A DNA stretch of 50,284 nt from Sedimentisphaerales bacterium (GTDB taxonomy: Bacteria > Planctomycetota > Phycisphaerae > Sedimentisphaerales > Anaerobacaceae). The DNA is taken from positions 1 through 50,284 of the forward strand of contig JAFGCD010000087.1 in NCBI GenBank assembly GCA_016932835.1, in the 5' to 3' direction. A program made the translations under genes and the position numbers. Positions 18,468 to 27,526 of the stretch are shown here, piece after piece (the stretch's first letter is position 1; every line of letters begins with the position of its first letter). The notes under the pieces are model-generated. The model was given only the letters and a program-made list of their open reading frames with translations. It did not search any database and was not told where the DNA came from.

Positions 18468-19802
18468 TCAATCCCGTCGTGCGGGCGGCAGATCATTGCC
18501 GAAGGCCTGCTTTGTCCACTCGAACATTTCCTCGTCGGATATCGAAGAGACCCTGTCGGCGGCGTATTCGGCGTCGATCTTGTCCTTTATTTTGATTATG
18601 CGTCGATCGTGTTTGGGGATTTGAATCTGGTACTGCGACTCGACCCAGTGCTTAATGCCTGCGGCGCCGGTCTTGTCGGTGATAGCGACCCCCGCAGGAC
18701 GGTTGAGCAGTTTCTTCGTATCGAAGCAGTTGTATATTTCCTCGTTCTTCAGCAGGCCGTCTGCATGTATGCCGGCCCTGGTAACGTTGAAATCCCTTCC
18801 GACAAGCGGATAGTTGTGCGGAATATCGAAACCGAGTTCTTTTCTTGCGTATTCAGCCAGTTCGGTAATCGCCGCATAATTGACGTCTTTCGAGATTCCC
18901 TTCAACTGGGCATGCTCGACAACGAGGGCCTCGAGAGGCGGATTTCCAGTCCTCTCGCCCAGACCGAAGATTGCGGAATTGACGGCGCAGCACCCGTACA
19001 GCCAGGCGGTTGCTCCGTTAATCAGGACCTTGTGGAAATCATTGTGGCCGTGCCATTCGATTTGTTCTGCCGGGACTCCGACTTTCCTTAGCCCATGAAT
19101 TAGTTTTGGGACGCTCCTTGGCAATGCGGATTCTGCCCAGGGCAGACCAAACCCAAGCGTATCACACAGGCGTATCTTGACGGGCTTGCCATGCTTTTTA
19201 GAGAGCTTCATTAAGGCTGCTGCGAAGGGCAGCACGAAGCCTTCATAGTCGGCCCTTGTAACGTCTTCGAAGTGGCATCGAGGAATAACACCTTGATCCA
19301 GGGCGGCCTCGACGACTTCGAGATAGGCTGCCATGGCCTGGGCCCTGGTCTTTCGCAACTTCAGGAATATATGATAATCACTCGCCGAGGTCAGAATGCC
19401 CGTTTCGCTGAGTCCCATTTGAGATACGAGGCGAAAATCCGACGCCACAGCCCGTATCCAGCCGGTAATCTCCGGATATTCGTAGCCTCGCTCTTTGCAC
19501 AGTTCGACGGCCTTTCTGTCACGTTCCGAGTACAAAAAGAACTCACACTGGCGAATCAGGCCGGTTCCACCGTCAATCTCGTGCAGCAGGTCGTATATCC
19601 GCAGTATTTGTTCCGGGGTATATGGCGGGCGGGCCTGCTGGCCGTCGCGGAATGTCGTGTCGGTGATCCAAATATCGTCCGGGAGCTCGTGTTCGACCTT
19701 CCTGCCTCCAAATACGACTCTGGGAAACTCTGAATAGGGAAACATCTCCCGGTATAGATTGGGTTTTCCTGTATCAGCAAGCTTATGGTTCTTATCAGGC
19801 AT
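18468..19802 (-). CDS. DRE-TIM metallolyase, Re-citrate-synthase-like
   Basis: Acyl-CoA-dependent condensing enzyme of the isopropylmalate/homocitrate synthase superfamily. The metal and catalytic motif is TDTTFRDGQQ (R52, D53), with HGHND (H251, H253) as the second metal motif. The motif variant FRDGQQARPPYT, the LIRQCEFFLYSERDRKA and EITGWIRA stretches, and the lack of a LeuA-type regulatory domain resemble, from memory of the family, the Re-type citrate synthases of anaerobes such as Clostridium kluyveri more than LeuA or NifV. Citrate from acetyl-CoA and oxaloacetate is therefore the favoured product, with homocitrate or isopropylmalate as alternatives. Length 444 residues. GGAG lies 8 bases before the start. 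It is the first gene of a group with a HAD phosphatase and thrC. Confidence 0.78.
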   Translation of the reverse strand: MPDKNHKLADTGKPNLYREMFPYSEFPRVVFGGRKVEHELPDDIWITDTTFRDGQQARPPYTPEQILRIYDLLHEIDGGTGLIRQCEFFLYSERDRKAVELCKERGYEYPEITGWIRAVASDFRLVSQMGLSETGILTSASDYHIFLKLRKTRAQAMAAYLEVVEAALDQGVIPRCHFEDVTRADYEGFVLPFAAALMKLSKKHGKPVKIRLCDTLGFGLPWAESALPRSVPKLIHGLRKVGVPAEQIEWHGHNDFHKVLINGATAWLYGCCAVNSAIFGLGERTGNPPLEALVVEHAQLKGISKDVNYAAITELAEYARKELGFDIPHNYPLVGRDFNVTRAGIHADGLLKNEEIYNCFDTKKLLNRPAGVAITDKTGAAGIKHWVESQYQIQIPKHDRRIIKIKDKIDAEYAADRVSSISDEEMFEWTKQAFGNDLPPARRD

Positions 19803-19983
19803 TATCTATCTCCGATACGAGTGCTCGGAAAGTATCGATGAGCACGCATTTATCGGGGGCTATTGTATAGGGTTTTGACGGCGATGTAAAGGCGGAATTG
19901 AGCAACGACCGGTTTTGCGGCGTTTTTCAGGCAAAAACTTCGAATTGACGAGTTTGCAGATTACTCCTGCAGTCTCAACGGGC

Positions 19984-22032
19984 TTAATTGCCGATGCAGT
20001 AGAGGTGGTCTTCGACACGCATGAATATGCAGCCATAGCCAACGGCGGCAGAGGCGAAGCAAGAGCCGGGAAGGTCATTCTCGGCGATGACTTTGAATTG
20101 ATCGTCCGCCGCAAGGACGGTTGTCAATCCCTTTGTGTTACAGACATAGAGCTTTCCGTCGCCGACAACCGGGGAGGACGAAAATCTGGTTCCCTTGATT
20201 CGCTCGTTCCACAGGACTTCGCCTGTGAGCATGTCAAAACAGGTGATCTTACCCTTCTTCTCGCTGACAGTGTACAGCCTGCTATTGTGAATAACCGGCG
20301 AAGCATCTCCGGGAGTATCCAGTTCGGATTCCCAGAGCAATTCGGGCGGTCCCGGCCGATTCGAGTTGTCCAGCCGCATCATCATGGTTCGATCCGGGCC
20401 CCAGGTTCCTGCAGCCAGGCAGAGCAGATCGCCGAATACCAGCGGAGTCGCGATGACCTGCTGGGTCGGCAATGCTTTCGTCCAGAGCGAAAGTCCGCTG
20501 CGAACGTCGAATGCGGCCATTCGCGCCCAGCCCACGAGTATCAACTGGTTCTGAAAGACGGCGGGCGAGGAATAGCCCTCGCGGACGCTTTGCGGGTGTA
20601 TTTTCCAGACCGCGTTGCCTGTTGATAAATCGAAGGCGGCTATCCAGGTCGGGCGGTTGCTCCCGTACTCGGCCTGCTGTACGACAATCGCCGTATCGCC
20701 GACTATCAAGGGAGAGCTTGATGCGCCGTACCTGGTATTTCGTACGTAATCGGGATCGTCTTTCTTCCAGATTATCCCGCCCTGATAATCCAGGCATGCG
20801 ACACCAACGCCGAAATATGCGATTATATGTGTTCCGTCGGCGGCGACGGTGGGGGTGGCGTATGTGGTATCGCTGTGCTTTCGCTCGGCGGGCGCAACGA
20901 ATGCGGTTGTCTCCCAGAGCGGTTTTCCGGTGGCCGCTTCGAAACAGACAACGACTCGCCTCATACCCAATGCAGCGTCAAGAAAATTGACGGGGATGAA
21001 TACGAGCAGTGACAGTACTGTCAGCAGTAAGGCGGTAAAAGCAGCAGAGAAGCCCCCGAAACTCAAAAGATTTTTATGGATGCAGCGAATTTCGAGCCGG
21101 TTTAATTTGTCCGCAGCCGCCTTAATTTTGGAGGCAGCCGGAGGTGCTTCGCCTTCGTCCTGCTGCGCCGGCGGCTTGAAGGCGACATCGAGGTAGTTGA
21201 CTAAATGCCAAAGCGCGACTATCTGGGCCGGCAGCATGAAGATCAGCTTCTCGCACCATTTGATCTTCTCGCTCCACTGGTCAAGAGGCGTATGGTTGAT
21301 AAGGTATTTCGACAAGACCAGGACAGTTCCTGCGCCGATTATGCGCCAGACCGAGTGTGCTTTTATTCGGCCGACAGCGACCGCCAGGCCGAGTATGGCA
21401 ATTCCGCCTGCCGTGAGCCATGCAGCCGCATGCACGCCCGTATCCATCGAGTACAGGTGCTCCATATCCGGCAGGCCCATCGAGGCCAAGGCAAGTCCGA
21501 TTTTGGAGAGAACTGCTCCGGATTGCTCCCGCCAAATCGTGGTCAGCAGCGCAAAGAACAGAAATACACCGGTAGTTATTGCGGCGAAAACGGTATTGAA
21601 CCATCCGCTGCGCAGGCCTTCGCGAATCTTATTGCCGCTGCGAACGGCCCGCCTGCACCTTAAAACGAGCCCGCCGAGAGAGATGCCGAGAAAAAACAGC
21701 GTAAGCAGACCGGCGGCGGTCGTTATGCCCCTGTGCAGGGTTCTGGCTCTAAGGCTGTCGTAGGCTGTGGTTAGAATAACGCAGCCGTTGCTGACAACAG
21801 GCGACGAGTTGCCAACGCCGGGGACTTTTGTCTTCCACTTGATGTTTCGGCCGGTCTTGTCCCATACCGCAGGCAAATTGGGCTCGGGCGAGACGCCGAG
21901 ACCATTGGGACCGCGAAATTGAGGCCAGGGCCCCGGCGCATCGGCACCGGCCCCGGCGCCGAATACCGAAACACTAAGAATCAATATCAAAATCAGACAG
22001 GCGGCTGAAAAGACTATAGACCGCAATTGCAT
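19984..22032 (-). CDS. PQQ-type beta-propeller protein with embedded membrane domain
   Basis: A 682-residue exported protein. A signal peptide or anchor (MQLRSIVFSAACLILILI) is followed by the first propeller strand region WPQFRGPNGLGVSP...SSPVVSNGCVILTTA. About residues 92-357 then form an inserted block with six hydrophobic helices, and the remaining PQQ/BamB-like blades follow (for example CFEAATGKPLWET, AFDLSTGNAVWKI, CFDMLTGEVLWNE). The propeller would sit outside the cytoplasm and may bind protein, polymer or a quinone cofactor; none is shown. The ATG at 22032 is chosen because the preceding 39 in-frame residues are hydrophilic and TAAGGAA precedes it. tRNA-Leu lies upstream on the same strand. 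Confidence 0.8.
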   Translation of the reverse strand: MQLRSIVFSAACLILILILSVSVFGAGAGADAPGPWPQFRGPNGLGVSPEPNLPAVWDKTGRNIKWKTKVPGVGNSSPVVSNGCVILTTAYDSLRARTLHRGITTAAGLLTLFFLGISLGGLVLRCRRAVRSGNKIREGLRSGWFNTVFAAITTGVFLFFALLTTIWREQSGAVLSKIGLALASMGLPDMEHLYSMDTGVHAAAWLTAGGIAILGLAVAVGRIKAHSVWRIIGAGTVLVLSKYLINHTPLDQWSEKIKWCEKLIFMLPAQIVALWHLVNYLDVAFKPPAQQDEGEAPPAASKIKAAADKLNRLEIRCIHKNLLSFGGFSAAFTALLLTVLSLLVFIPVNFLDAALGMRRVVVCFEAATGKPLWETTAFVAPAERKHSDTTYATPTVAADGTHIIAYFGVGVACLDYQGGIIWKKDDPDYVRNTRYGASSSPLIVGDTAIVVQQAEYGSNRPTWIAAFDLSTGNAVWKIHPQSVREGYSSPAVFQNQLILVGWARMAAFDVRSGLSLWTKALPTQQVIATPLVFGDLLCLAAGTWGPDRTMMMRLDNSNRPGPPELLWESELDTPGDASPVIHNSRLYTVSEKKGKITCFDMLTGEVLWNERIKGTRFSSSPVVGDGKLYVCNTKGLTTVLAADDQFKVIAENDLPGSCFASAAVGYGCIFMRVEDHLYCIGN

Positions 22033-22156
22033 TTCCTTACCGTATGAGATTAAGTTGTTCTCACTGCTTAGCCCACGCCGCAGGGCCAAGCCGGCAACGC
22101 TAAGCGACGACAGCTCCACGGTTCGAACGGACAGCATCCCGACATTCAAGAATCAT

Positions 22157-22239
22157 TAGCCGAGGTGGGATTCGAACCCACACGCCCTTGCGGGCAGGGG
22201 ATTTTAAGTCCCCAGCGTCTGCCATTCCGCCACTCGGCC
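22157..22239 (-). tRNA. tRNA-Leu (anticodon UAA)
   Basis: Class II tRNA of 83 bases. The acceptor arms are GGCCGAG and CTCGGCT, with a G-U pair at 1-72. The D-arm is GCG...CGC and the anticodon stem is GGGGA/TCCCC around loop CTTAAAA (anticodon TAA). The long variable arm is TGCCC-GCAA-GGGCG and the T-arm GTGGG-TTCGAAT-CCCAC. Discriminator A73 fits leucine identity. CCA is not encoded. Confidence 0.95.
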
Positions 22240-22339
22240 CGGCATTTCGTAAGGATAGTGCATCGGGTGGTTTTTTGCAAATTCTTTTGCTGCGGGTGAG
22301 AATTGATGACTGATGCCGGGGAAAGCCGATTTGACGAAT

Positions 22340-23689
22340 TCAGGGGCGCAGTCGCCGGATGAAATCCTCTACTCGCCGGCGGAATCCGGCCCTTCGGACG
22401 GCACGCGCTACCGCCCTGAACTGTGGGTCTTTTTCAGCCAGGGTCGATGCCTCTTCGATCCTTTCTTTCGCCTTGGCAAGGCTGCCCATAGCGAGGTAAA
22501 CCGCAGCGGAATCGCGTAAGGCCCCTGCGTGCTCAGGCTCAACATCAAGGCAGTGCGCGAAGAATCGCACGGCATCGGCATTCATTCCCTGCATAGCACT
22601 GACGATTCCGAGATAGTAGTAGGCCTCTGCGGCGGTGTTGTCGATGTCCACGGCCCTGAGCAGGCAGTGCGTTGCATAATTCATATCGCCGATAACCAGG
22701 AACATCGAGGCCATTGAGACCAACGTCTCGGCGGATTCGGGATCGAGCCTCAATTCAGAGGCCAGGTAAGCCTGCGCCTTGACGTCCTGGCCGTTCATTA
22801 TGGCGTGCTGGGCCAGCCTGTAAGCCGGGCCCGCGAGCGTATCGTCGATCTCGATCGTCTGGTCGAAAAGTTCGACGGCGCGATCGTAATCGCCTTTCTC
22901 GAAGGCGATTTCTCCGAGATAGAACATGGCCGATGCGTAATCGGGGTCGAGCTCGAGAATGCGATTGAACTTTTCCTTTGCCGATTCGATATCCCCGGTT
23001 TCGAGCAGAAATAAACCGAAATCGAGAATCACGTCGATATCCCCGGGATTAGTCCGCAACTCAGCGAGGAAGTGCTCTCTGCTTTTTTCAAGATCGCCGT
23101 CGGACCAATATGCCTGAGCGATTCGATAGTCTATCTGAGGATGGCTCGGCTCAAGCTTGGCAGTCTCAAGCCAGCAGCTAACCGCCCTTTTGTACTCGCG
23201 ACGAGCGAAAAGACTGTTGCCGATATTGTAATAACACAGCGCACAGTCGGGCTTGATCTGCTGGGCAAGATAGAACATCTGCTCTGCCAAATCGTGCTTG
23301 CCCATCTCGGTATAAGTAATGATTCGATTGCAGTAGCAGGGCTCGAATTCGTGGTCGAGTTGTTCGATATGCTCGAATGTCTCGATAGCGAGATCGTAGA
23401 GGCCTATGCGCGTGTAATCGACGGCCAGGGAATTCAGTATTTCCGGATCGTCCGGATTGGACTGCAGGGCAAGTTCGAATTCGTGTATGGCCTCGTCAAA
23501 CTTGTTGATGGCATCGAGAGTAAGCGCCTTATTGAAGTGCCACGAACCGTTGGAGGGATTTATCTCGAGGGCCGCTTCGAGTTCGTCGAGGGCCTGGTTC
23601 ATCTTGCCGTCTTCGTAGAGTTCGAAGGCTTTTCGAGCCTTGCGTTCGGCATTGTCGTAAGAGCCAAATTCCATGTCATCGAAAATCAT
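22340..23689 (-). CDS. cytoplasmic TPR protein
   Basis: A 449-residue protein made almost entirely of tetratricopeptide repeats. There are about eleven 34-residue units, such as DEAIHEFELALQSNPDDPEI and YDRAVELFDQTIEIDDTLAG, with a basic C-terminal tail (RRAGFRRRVEDFIRRLRP). There is no signal peptide or membrane helix, so it is likely a cytoplasmic scaffold. The partner is unknown. It stands alone between tRNA-Leu and the divergent ribH promoter region. Confidence 0.85.
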   Translation of the reverse strand: MIFDDMEFGSYDNAERKARKAFELYEDGKMNQALDELEAALEINPSNGSWHFNKALTLDAINKFDEAIHEFELALQSNPDDPEILNSLAVDYTRIGLYDLAIETFEHIEQLDHEFEPCYCNRIITYTEMGKHDLAEQMFYLAQQIKPDCALCYYNIGNSLFARREYKRAVSCWLETAKLEPSHPQIDYRIAQAYWSDGDLEKSREHFLAELRTNPGDIDVILDFGLFLLETGDIESAKEKFNRILELDPDYASAMFYLGEIAFEKGDYDRAVELFDQTIEIDDTLAGPAYRLAQHAIMNGQDVKAQAYLASELRLDPESAETLVSMASMFLVIGDMNYATHCLLRAVDIDNTAAEAYYYLGIVSAMQGMNADAVRFFAHCLDVEPEHAGALRDSAAVYLAMGSLAKAKERIEEASTLAEKDPQFRAVARAVRRAGFRRRVEDFIRRLRP

Positions 23690-23901
23690 CTTCAGCCTTT
23701 ATTGATAAACAAAGACCACCCAGGAGAATTTATCGCCTTGGCAATACGACGGCGTTAGCAATTTCGGGCGGTTACATCGCGTTTATGCCGGCTGTAAAAT
23801 TTCGGCGGAAATGCGCCACATAAGTCCTTGCAGAAACAAGGCTTACCATGACTGCGGCGGGTCGATTGTCTTTGCCGGTGCGAGCGAAGTCATTGTTTTT
23901 G

Positions 23902-23930
23902 TGGAAAGCAGTCACTGATAGTCTTATAAT
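23902..23930 (+). promoter_or_regulatory. possible promoter of ribH-nusB
   Basis: A perfect TATAAT at 23925-23930 lies about 55 bases before the ribH ATG. The best -35 at 17-base spacing (TGGAAA, 23902-23907) is poor. No FMN riboswitch-like structure is apparent. Confidence 0.35.
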
Positions 23931-23985
23931 ACAGCGGTTGGGGCAAATCGAGCCTCGCACAGACAGATGTTGGAGAAGCTGTACT

Positions 23986-24456
23986 ATGATCAAAGAAATG
24001 AAAGGCCAGATAACAGCCGGCAAGGGCAAGTACGCAATCGTCGTCAGCAGGTTCAACGAATTCATTACTTCGAAACTGCTCGTCGGAGCGATAGACTGTC
24101 TGCAGCGTCACGGCGCCGCGGACGAACAGATAAATGTCGTATGGGTGCCGGGCGCCTGCGAAATAACTCACGCCGCCAAGAAACTCGCTTCCAGCGGCAA
24201 GTACGCTGCGATCCTCTGTCTGGGCGCGGTCATACGCGGCCAGACGGCGCACTACGACTACGTATGCCAGCAGGTTGTCCGCGGCATCGGGCAAATCAAC
24301 TACGATTGCAGCATCCCGGCGGCATTCGGCGTTCTGACTTGCGAGACGATCGAACAGGCCGTAGAGCGGGCGGGCACCAAGATGGGCAATGCCGGCGCCG
24401 ACGCGGCGCTTACGGCTATGGAAATGGCCGACTTGATGGGGCAAATTCACGATTGA
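23986..24456 (+). CDS. ribH: 6,7-dimethyl-8-ribityllumazine synthase
   Basis: Penultimate step of riboflavin synthesis: condenses the ribityl-aminouracil with dihydroxybutanone phosphate. The 157-residue protein shows [15 protein letters not shown] at the N-terminus, [15 protein letters not shown], and the catalytic histidine H89 in GQTAHYDYV. These enzymes assemble into pentamers or 60-subunit shells. The start MIKEMKGQ has a GGAG site 10 bases upstream; the longer open frame upstream is not protein-like. It is followed closely by nusB, a pairing seen in many bacteria. Confidence 0.95.
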   Translation: MIKEMKGQITAGKGKYAIVVSRFNEFITSKLLVGAIDCLQRHGAADEQINVVWVPGACEITHAAKKLASSGKYAAILCLGAVIRGQTAHYDYVCQQVVRGIGQINYDCSIPAAFGVLTCETIEQAVERAGTKMGNAGADAALTAMEMADLMGQIHD

Positions 24457-24522
24457 TCGCAGGGCGATGCGCGTGACGCACAGGAAGTTGTCAATTGTCA
24501 ATTGAATAAAGAGGCTCGTCGC

Positions 24523-24939
24523 GTGGACAGAAGAACAAGAGCCAGAGAACTCGCAATGCAGGCCCTGTATCAGATCGATGTGCAGGGCGCGGATGTGTTC
24601 GAGTTCCTGGGCGAGTTCTTCGCCGAAATGGAAGGTGACGAATTTGTGCGAAAGCAGGCGACTGAGTGGACCAAAGGAACGTGGGATAATCTCTCGCAAT
24701 GCGACGAGCTTATCATAGCCTCGACGATCAAATGGCAGTTTGCCAGGCTCTCTCCTGTTGACAAGAGTATTTTGAGGCTCTCGGTTTATCAACTGACCTG
24801 CTGCGGGGATATCCCGCCCAAGGTTGTGATAAACGAGGCCATCGAGCTTGCCAAAAAATTCAGCACGGAGAAGTCTCCGGGTTTTGTAAACGGCGTGCTC
24901 GATGCCGTTTTGCGAAAGCTTGCGGGGCATGACCGGTAA
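24523..24939 (+). CDS. nusB: transcription antitermination factor NusB
   Basis: RNA-binding protein that, with NusE (S10), helps RNA polymerase read through rRNA operons. The all-helical NusB fold is recognisable from RARELAMQALYQIDVQG at the start and SILRLSVYQL...PPKVVINEAIELAKKFSTEKSPGFVNGVLDAV at the end. It is about 138 residues from a GTG at 24523 that has GAGG 8 bases upstream. An in-frame TTG at 24502 is an alternative. It is co-directional with ribH, 66 bases behind it. Confidence 0.93.
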   Translation: MDRRTRARELAMQALYQIDVQGADVFEFLGEFFAEMEGDEFVRKQATEWTKGTWDNLSQCDELIIASTIKWQFARLSPVDKSILRLSVYQLTCCGDIPPKVVINEAIELAKKFSTEKSPGFVNGVLDAVLRKLAGHDR

Positions 24940-25022
24940 TCGGCGGCGTCGGGTTCACCCGTGATCGCAGCGGCGGATAGTGCCGCTGCAGGCATGGAGA
25001 AAGGGTCAAGGAAGACGACAAC

Positions 25023-26582
25023 ATGAGAACAATCGCAGTACTGAATCAAAAAGGCGGCGTCGGCAAGACCACTACAGTGGCGAATACGGCAGCGGCGCTT
25101 GCCGCCATGGGATCGAGGGTGCTGACCATCGACCTGGACCCCCAGGCCCATTTGACCATTCACTTCGGCCTTGAGCCACAGACAACCGATACCGGCGCGT
25201 ATAAAGTATTGACACAATCGGCGGATGTGGCCTCGCAGATACTTTTGACGCGTTTGAATCTCTGGCTGCTGCCGGCAAATATCGATCTCGTCGGAGCCGA
25301 GACCGAGCTTGTCAGCGTGGTCGGCAGGGAAATAATTCTCAGAGAGGCGCTCGAGAAGGTCGAAGACAAATTCGACTACTGCCTGATGGACTGCCCGCCC
25401 TCGCTGGGCCTTCTGACGCTCAACGCACTGGCCGCGGCACAGGAGGTCTTGATACCGCTTCAGCCTCACTTCCTTGCGCTGCAGGGATTCGGAAAACTTC
25501 TGCAGACGGTCGAGCTTGTCAACAAGAGAATCAATCCAGACCTCAAGGTCGAAGGCGTTTTGCTTTGCATGTTCGATACGCGCGCCTCGCTTCCGAGCGA
25601 AGTCAGGGCCGACATCGAACAGTTCCTGAGCAAGGCCCGCGGCACGAATTGTGCGTGGGCAAATGCGAGAATCCTGCCGACGTTTATTCGCAGGAATATC
25701 AAGCTGGCCGAGGCGCCGAGTTACGGAAAGACGATCTTCGAATACGAGCAGAGTTGTCACGGCGCCGAAGACTACCGGAAAGTGGCCGAGTTCATTCGCA
25801 GCCAATCGCCCGAACCGATTGAGGCCTCCAAAGCCGAACCGGTCTCGGCGGCTCAGGCTCGGCAGGATAAGCCCAAAACGCCCGAGGTTCAACCGCCGCG
25901 CCCGCAGCAGCCTATCCGCTCAATCGAGCCGAACCAGGCCGCCCGGCCCCAGGCCCAGCCGGCGCCTCAGCCAAAGCAAAGGCTCAGCAGCACATACGAA
26001 TACCGACCTCAAGCGCAGACGCCCCGGCACAATTCGCAGACGCCCTCGCAGCCAAAGTCCCGGGCAGCCGATACGAATGGCTTGCAGGCGCCCGTGCCGG
26101 TCAGAAGTGTTCACGCCCCCGCTCCACAAAGCCCCACTCAACCCGCGATGCCGCCAAACGCCGCAAAAGGAGTTCAACAAAGGCCGGTTACAAACAGTAC
26201 TCCGGTTCCGCCGGGGAATGTGCAGCCGTCCACCCCTGTGCCGGTTCAGCCAGGCCGCAACAATGTGGCTCGACCCCAGCCTCCGGTCCAGGTCAGGCCC
26301 ATCCCGCTGCAGAATCACCAGCAGCCTCGACTGGTGAATCCAATACCCGTAAAGCCCCCCGTGAATCGAAATCAGGCTCCCATCGAGATTCGGCCCGTTC
26401 AGAATCCCGCCCCGCCAAGACCAGTGGAGAAGGCGCCGCAAAACTCAGCTTCGACCGAGCCAAGGCCGACGCCGCAAATCAAGCCTGTGCAGGCCCCGAA
26501 TATCCACAGGCCGCCCGGCGAAATCAAGACAACGCCGCCGGTCAACCAGGAATTGCCGCCGAATCAGCCGTCAGTTGACTGA
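25023..26582 (+). CDS. ParA/Soj-type ATPase with long Pro/Gln-rich tail
   Basis: Residues 1-260 form a ParA/MinD-family ATPase. The deviant Walker A KGGVGKTT is at 10-17, the Walker A' is TIDLDPQAH (35-43), and the Walker B is YCLMDCPPSLG (119-129). Residues 261-519 are a low-complexity extension very rich in Pro, Gln, Arg and Asn, predicted to be disordered; ordinary Soj proteins stop near 255. Family members position DNA or large protein complexes by ATP-driven binding to the nucleoid or membrane. No parB gene or parS-like repeat is visible here, so this may be an orphan that positions another cargo. The base composition of the tail matches the rest of the gene. Confidence 0.85.
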   Translation: MRTIAVLNQKGGVGKTTTVANTAAALAAMGSRVLTIDLDPQAHLTIHFGLEPQTTDTGAYKVLTQSADVASQILLTRLNLWLLPANIDLVGAETELVSVVGREIILREALEKVEDKFDYCLMDCPPSLGLLTLNALAAAQEVLIPLQPHFLALQGFGKLLQTVELVNKRINPDLKVEGVLLCMFDTRASLPSEVRADIEQFLSKARGTNCAWANARILPTFIRRNIKLAEAPSYGKTIFEYEQSCHGAEDYRKVAEFIRSQSPEPIEASKAEPVSAAQARQDKPKTPEVQPPRPQQPIRSIEPNQAARPQAQPAPQPKQRLSSTYEYRPQAQTPRHNSQTPSQPKSRAADTNGLQAPVPVRSVHAPAPQSPTQPAMPPNAAKGVQQRPVTNSTPVPPGNVQPSTPVPVQPGRNNVARPQPPVQVRPIPLQNHQQPRLVNPIPVKPPVNRNQAPIEIRPVQNPAPPRPVEKAPQNSASTEPRPTPQIKPVQAPNIHRPPGEIKTTPPVNQELPPNQPSVD

Positions 26583-26590
26583 AAGGCCTG

Positions 26591-27511
26591 TCACTTCGCC
26601 TTCTTCTCCAGCAGCGCCGTCGCCTGCATCCAATCCCTGCAGCGGTCAGGCCAGCTCGACGTGCCCGGGACACCCTTGCCGAGGCCGAATCCGTGTCCGC
26701 CTTTCTGGTAGAGATGCAGCTCAGCGGGAACTTTGGCTCTGCGCAGGGCGAGGTAAAAGTAAACGCTGTTCTCAGCAGGAACGCCGTTGTCCTCCCACGT
26801 ATGTACGAGAAAAGCGGGCGGCGTTTTAGCTGTTACCTGCTTTTCGTTCGAAAAAAGGTCCAGCATTTTCTGCTCAGCCTGTCGTCCGAGGAGATTGTCC
26901 CTCGAACCGGTATGCGTGAACGATTCGACAAGCGAGATTACCGGATAGATCAGCACCATGAAATCCGGACGGCAGCTTGCCCTGTCAATCGGGTCCTTCG
27001 CCTGTTGGTCGCCCATGTCGAAATGAGTTCCCGCGGTCGAGGCCAGATGTCCTCCGGCGGAAAAGCCCAGGATCCCTATTCGATTGGGGTCAACCCCCCA
27101 CTCGCTCGAACGGGCGCGAACCATTCGGATTGCCCGCTGGGCGTCGAGCAGCGGCGCCGGATGCCCGTAGCCCGCTCCGCTGTTGCGATGGCGATATTCG
27201 AGAATAAACCCTGCCACGCCGAACGAATTGAGCCACGCTGCTATTTGATGGCCTTCGTGGTCCATTGCCAGGGCCCCGTATCCGCCGCCGGGACAAATAA
27301 CTATGGCAGCGCCGTTGGCCTTTGCTTCGGGAGGCAGGTATATGGTCAGTTTCGGTTTGTCGCCTTCCGCTTCTCCTTTCGCCCCGGGGGCGCCGCCGGG
27401 CCAGAGCTGCTCGACCTCGTGCGAAGCCGGCGCTTTCTGAGCAAAGGCCGGCATAGCCGGACCGGTTACAATAACAACGAATAGTAAGATAAGTACGGGA
27501 TGCCTGTTCAT
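26591..27511 (-). CDS. secreted alpha/beta-hydrolase, acetylxylan-esterase-like
   Basis: Exported esterase of 306 residues. A signal peptide (MNRHPVLILLFVVIVTGPAMPAFA) is followed by an alpha/beta-hydrolase domain with the oxyanion stretch CPGGGYGALAMDHEG, nucleophile S151 in GFSAGGHLA, a likely acid in HTWEDNGVP, and catalytic H273 in GGHGFG. Close relatives in polysaccharide-degrading bacteria remove acetyl groups from xylan or other glycans; the exact substrate is inferred. It lies 15 bases after the E2-like gene on the same strand and is convergent with the ParA gene. Confidence 0.85.
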   Translation of the reverse strand: MNRHPVLILLFVVIVTGPAMPAFAQKAPASHEVEQLWPGGAPGAKGEAEGDKPKLTIYLPPEAKANGAAIVICPGGGYGALAMDHEGHQIAAWLNSFGVAGFILEYRHRNSGAGYGHPAPLLDAQRAIRMVRARSSEWGVDPNRIGILGFSAGGHLASTAGTHFDMGDQQAKDPIDRASCRPDFMVLIYPVISLVESFTHTGSRDNLLGRQAEQKMLDLFSNEKQVTAKTPPAFLVHTWEDNGVPAENSVYFYLALRRAKVPAELHLYQKGGHGFGLGKGVPGTSSWPDRCRDWMQATALLEKKAK

Positions 27512-27526
27512 TTCACTTTCTCCAAA

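Noticed and set aside
24488-24506. Repeated CAATTG in the ribH-nusB spacer
   Set aside because: Two overlapping copies of a short palindrome with no partner elements; probably chance.
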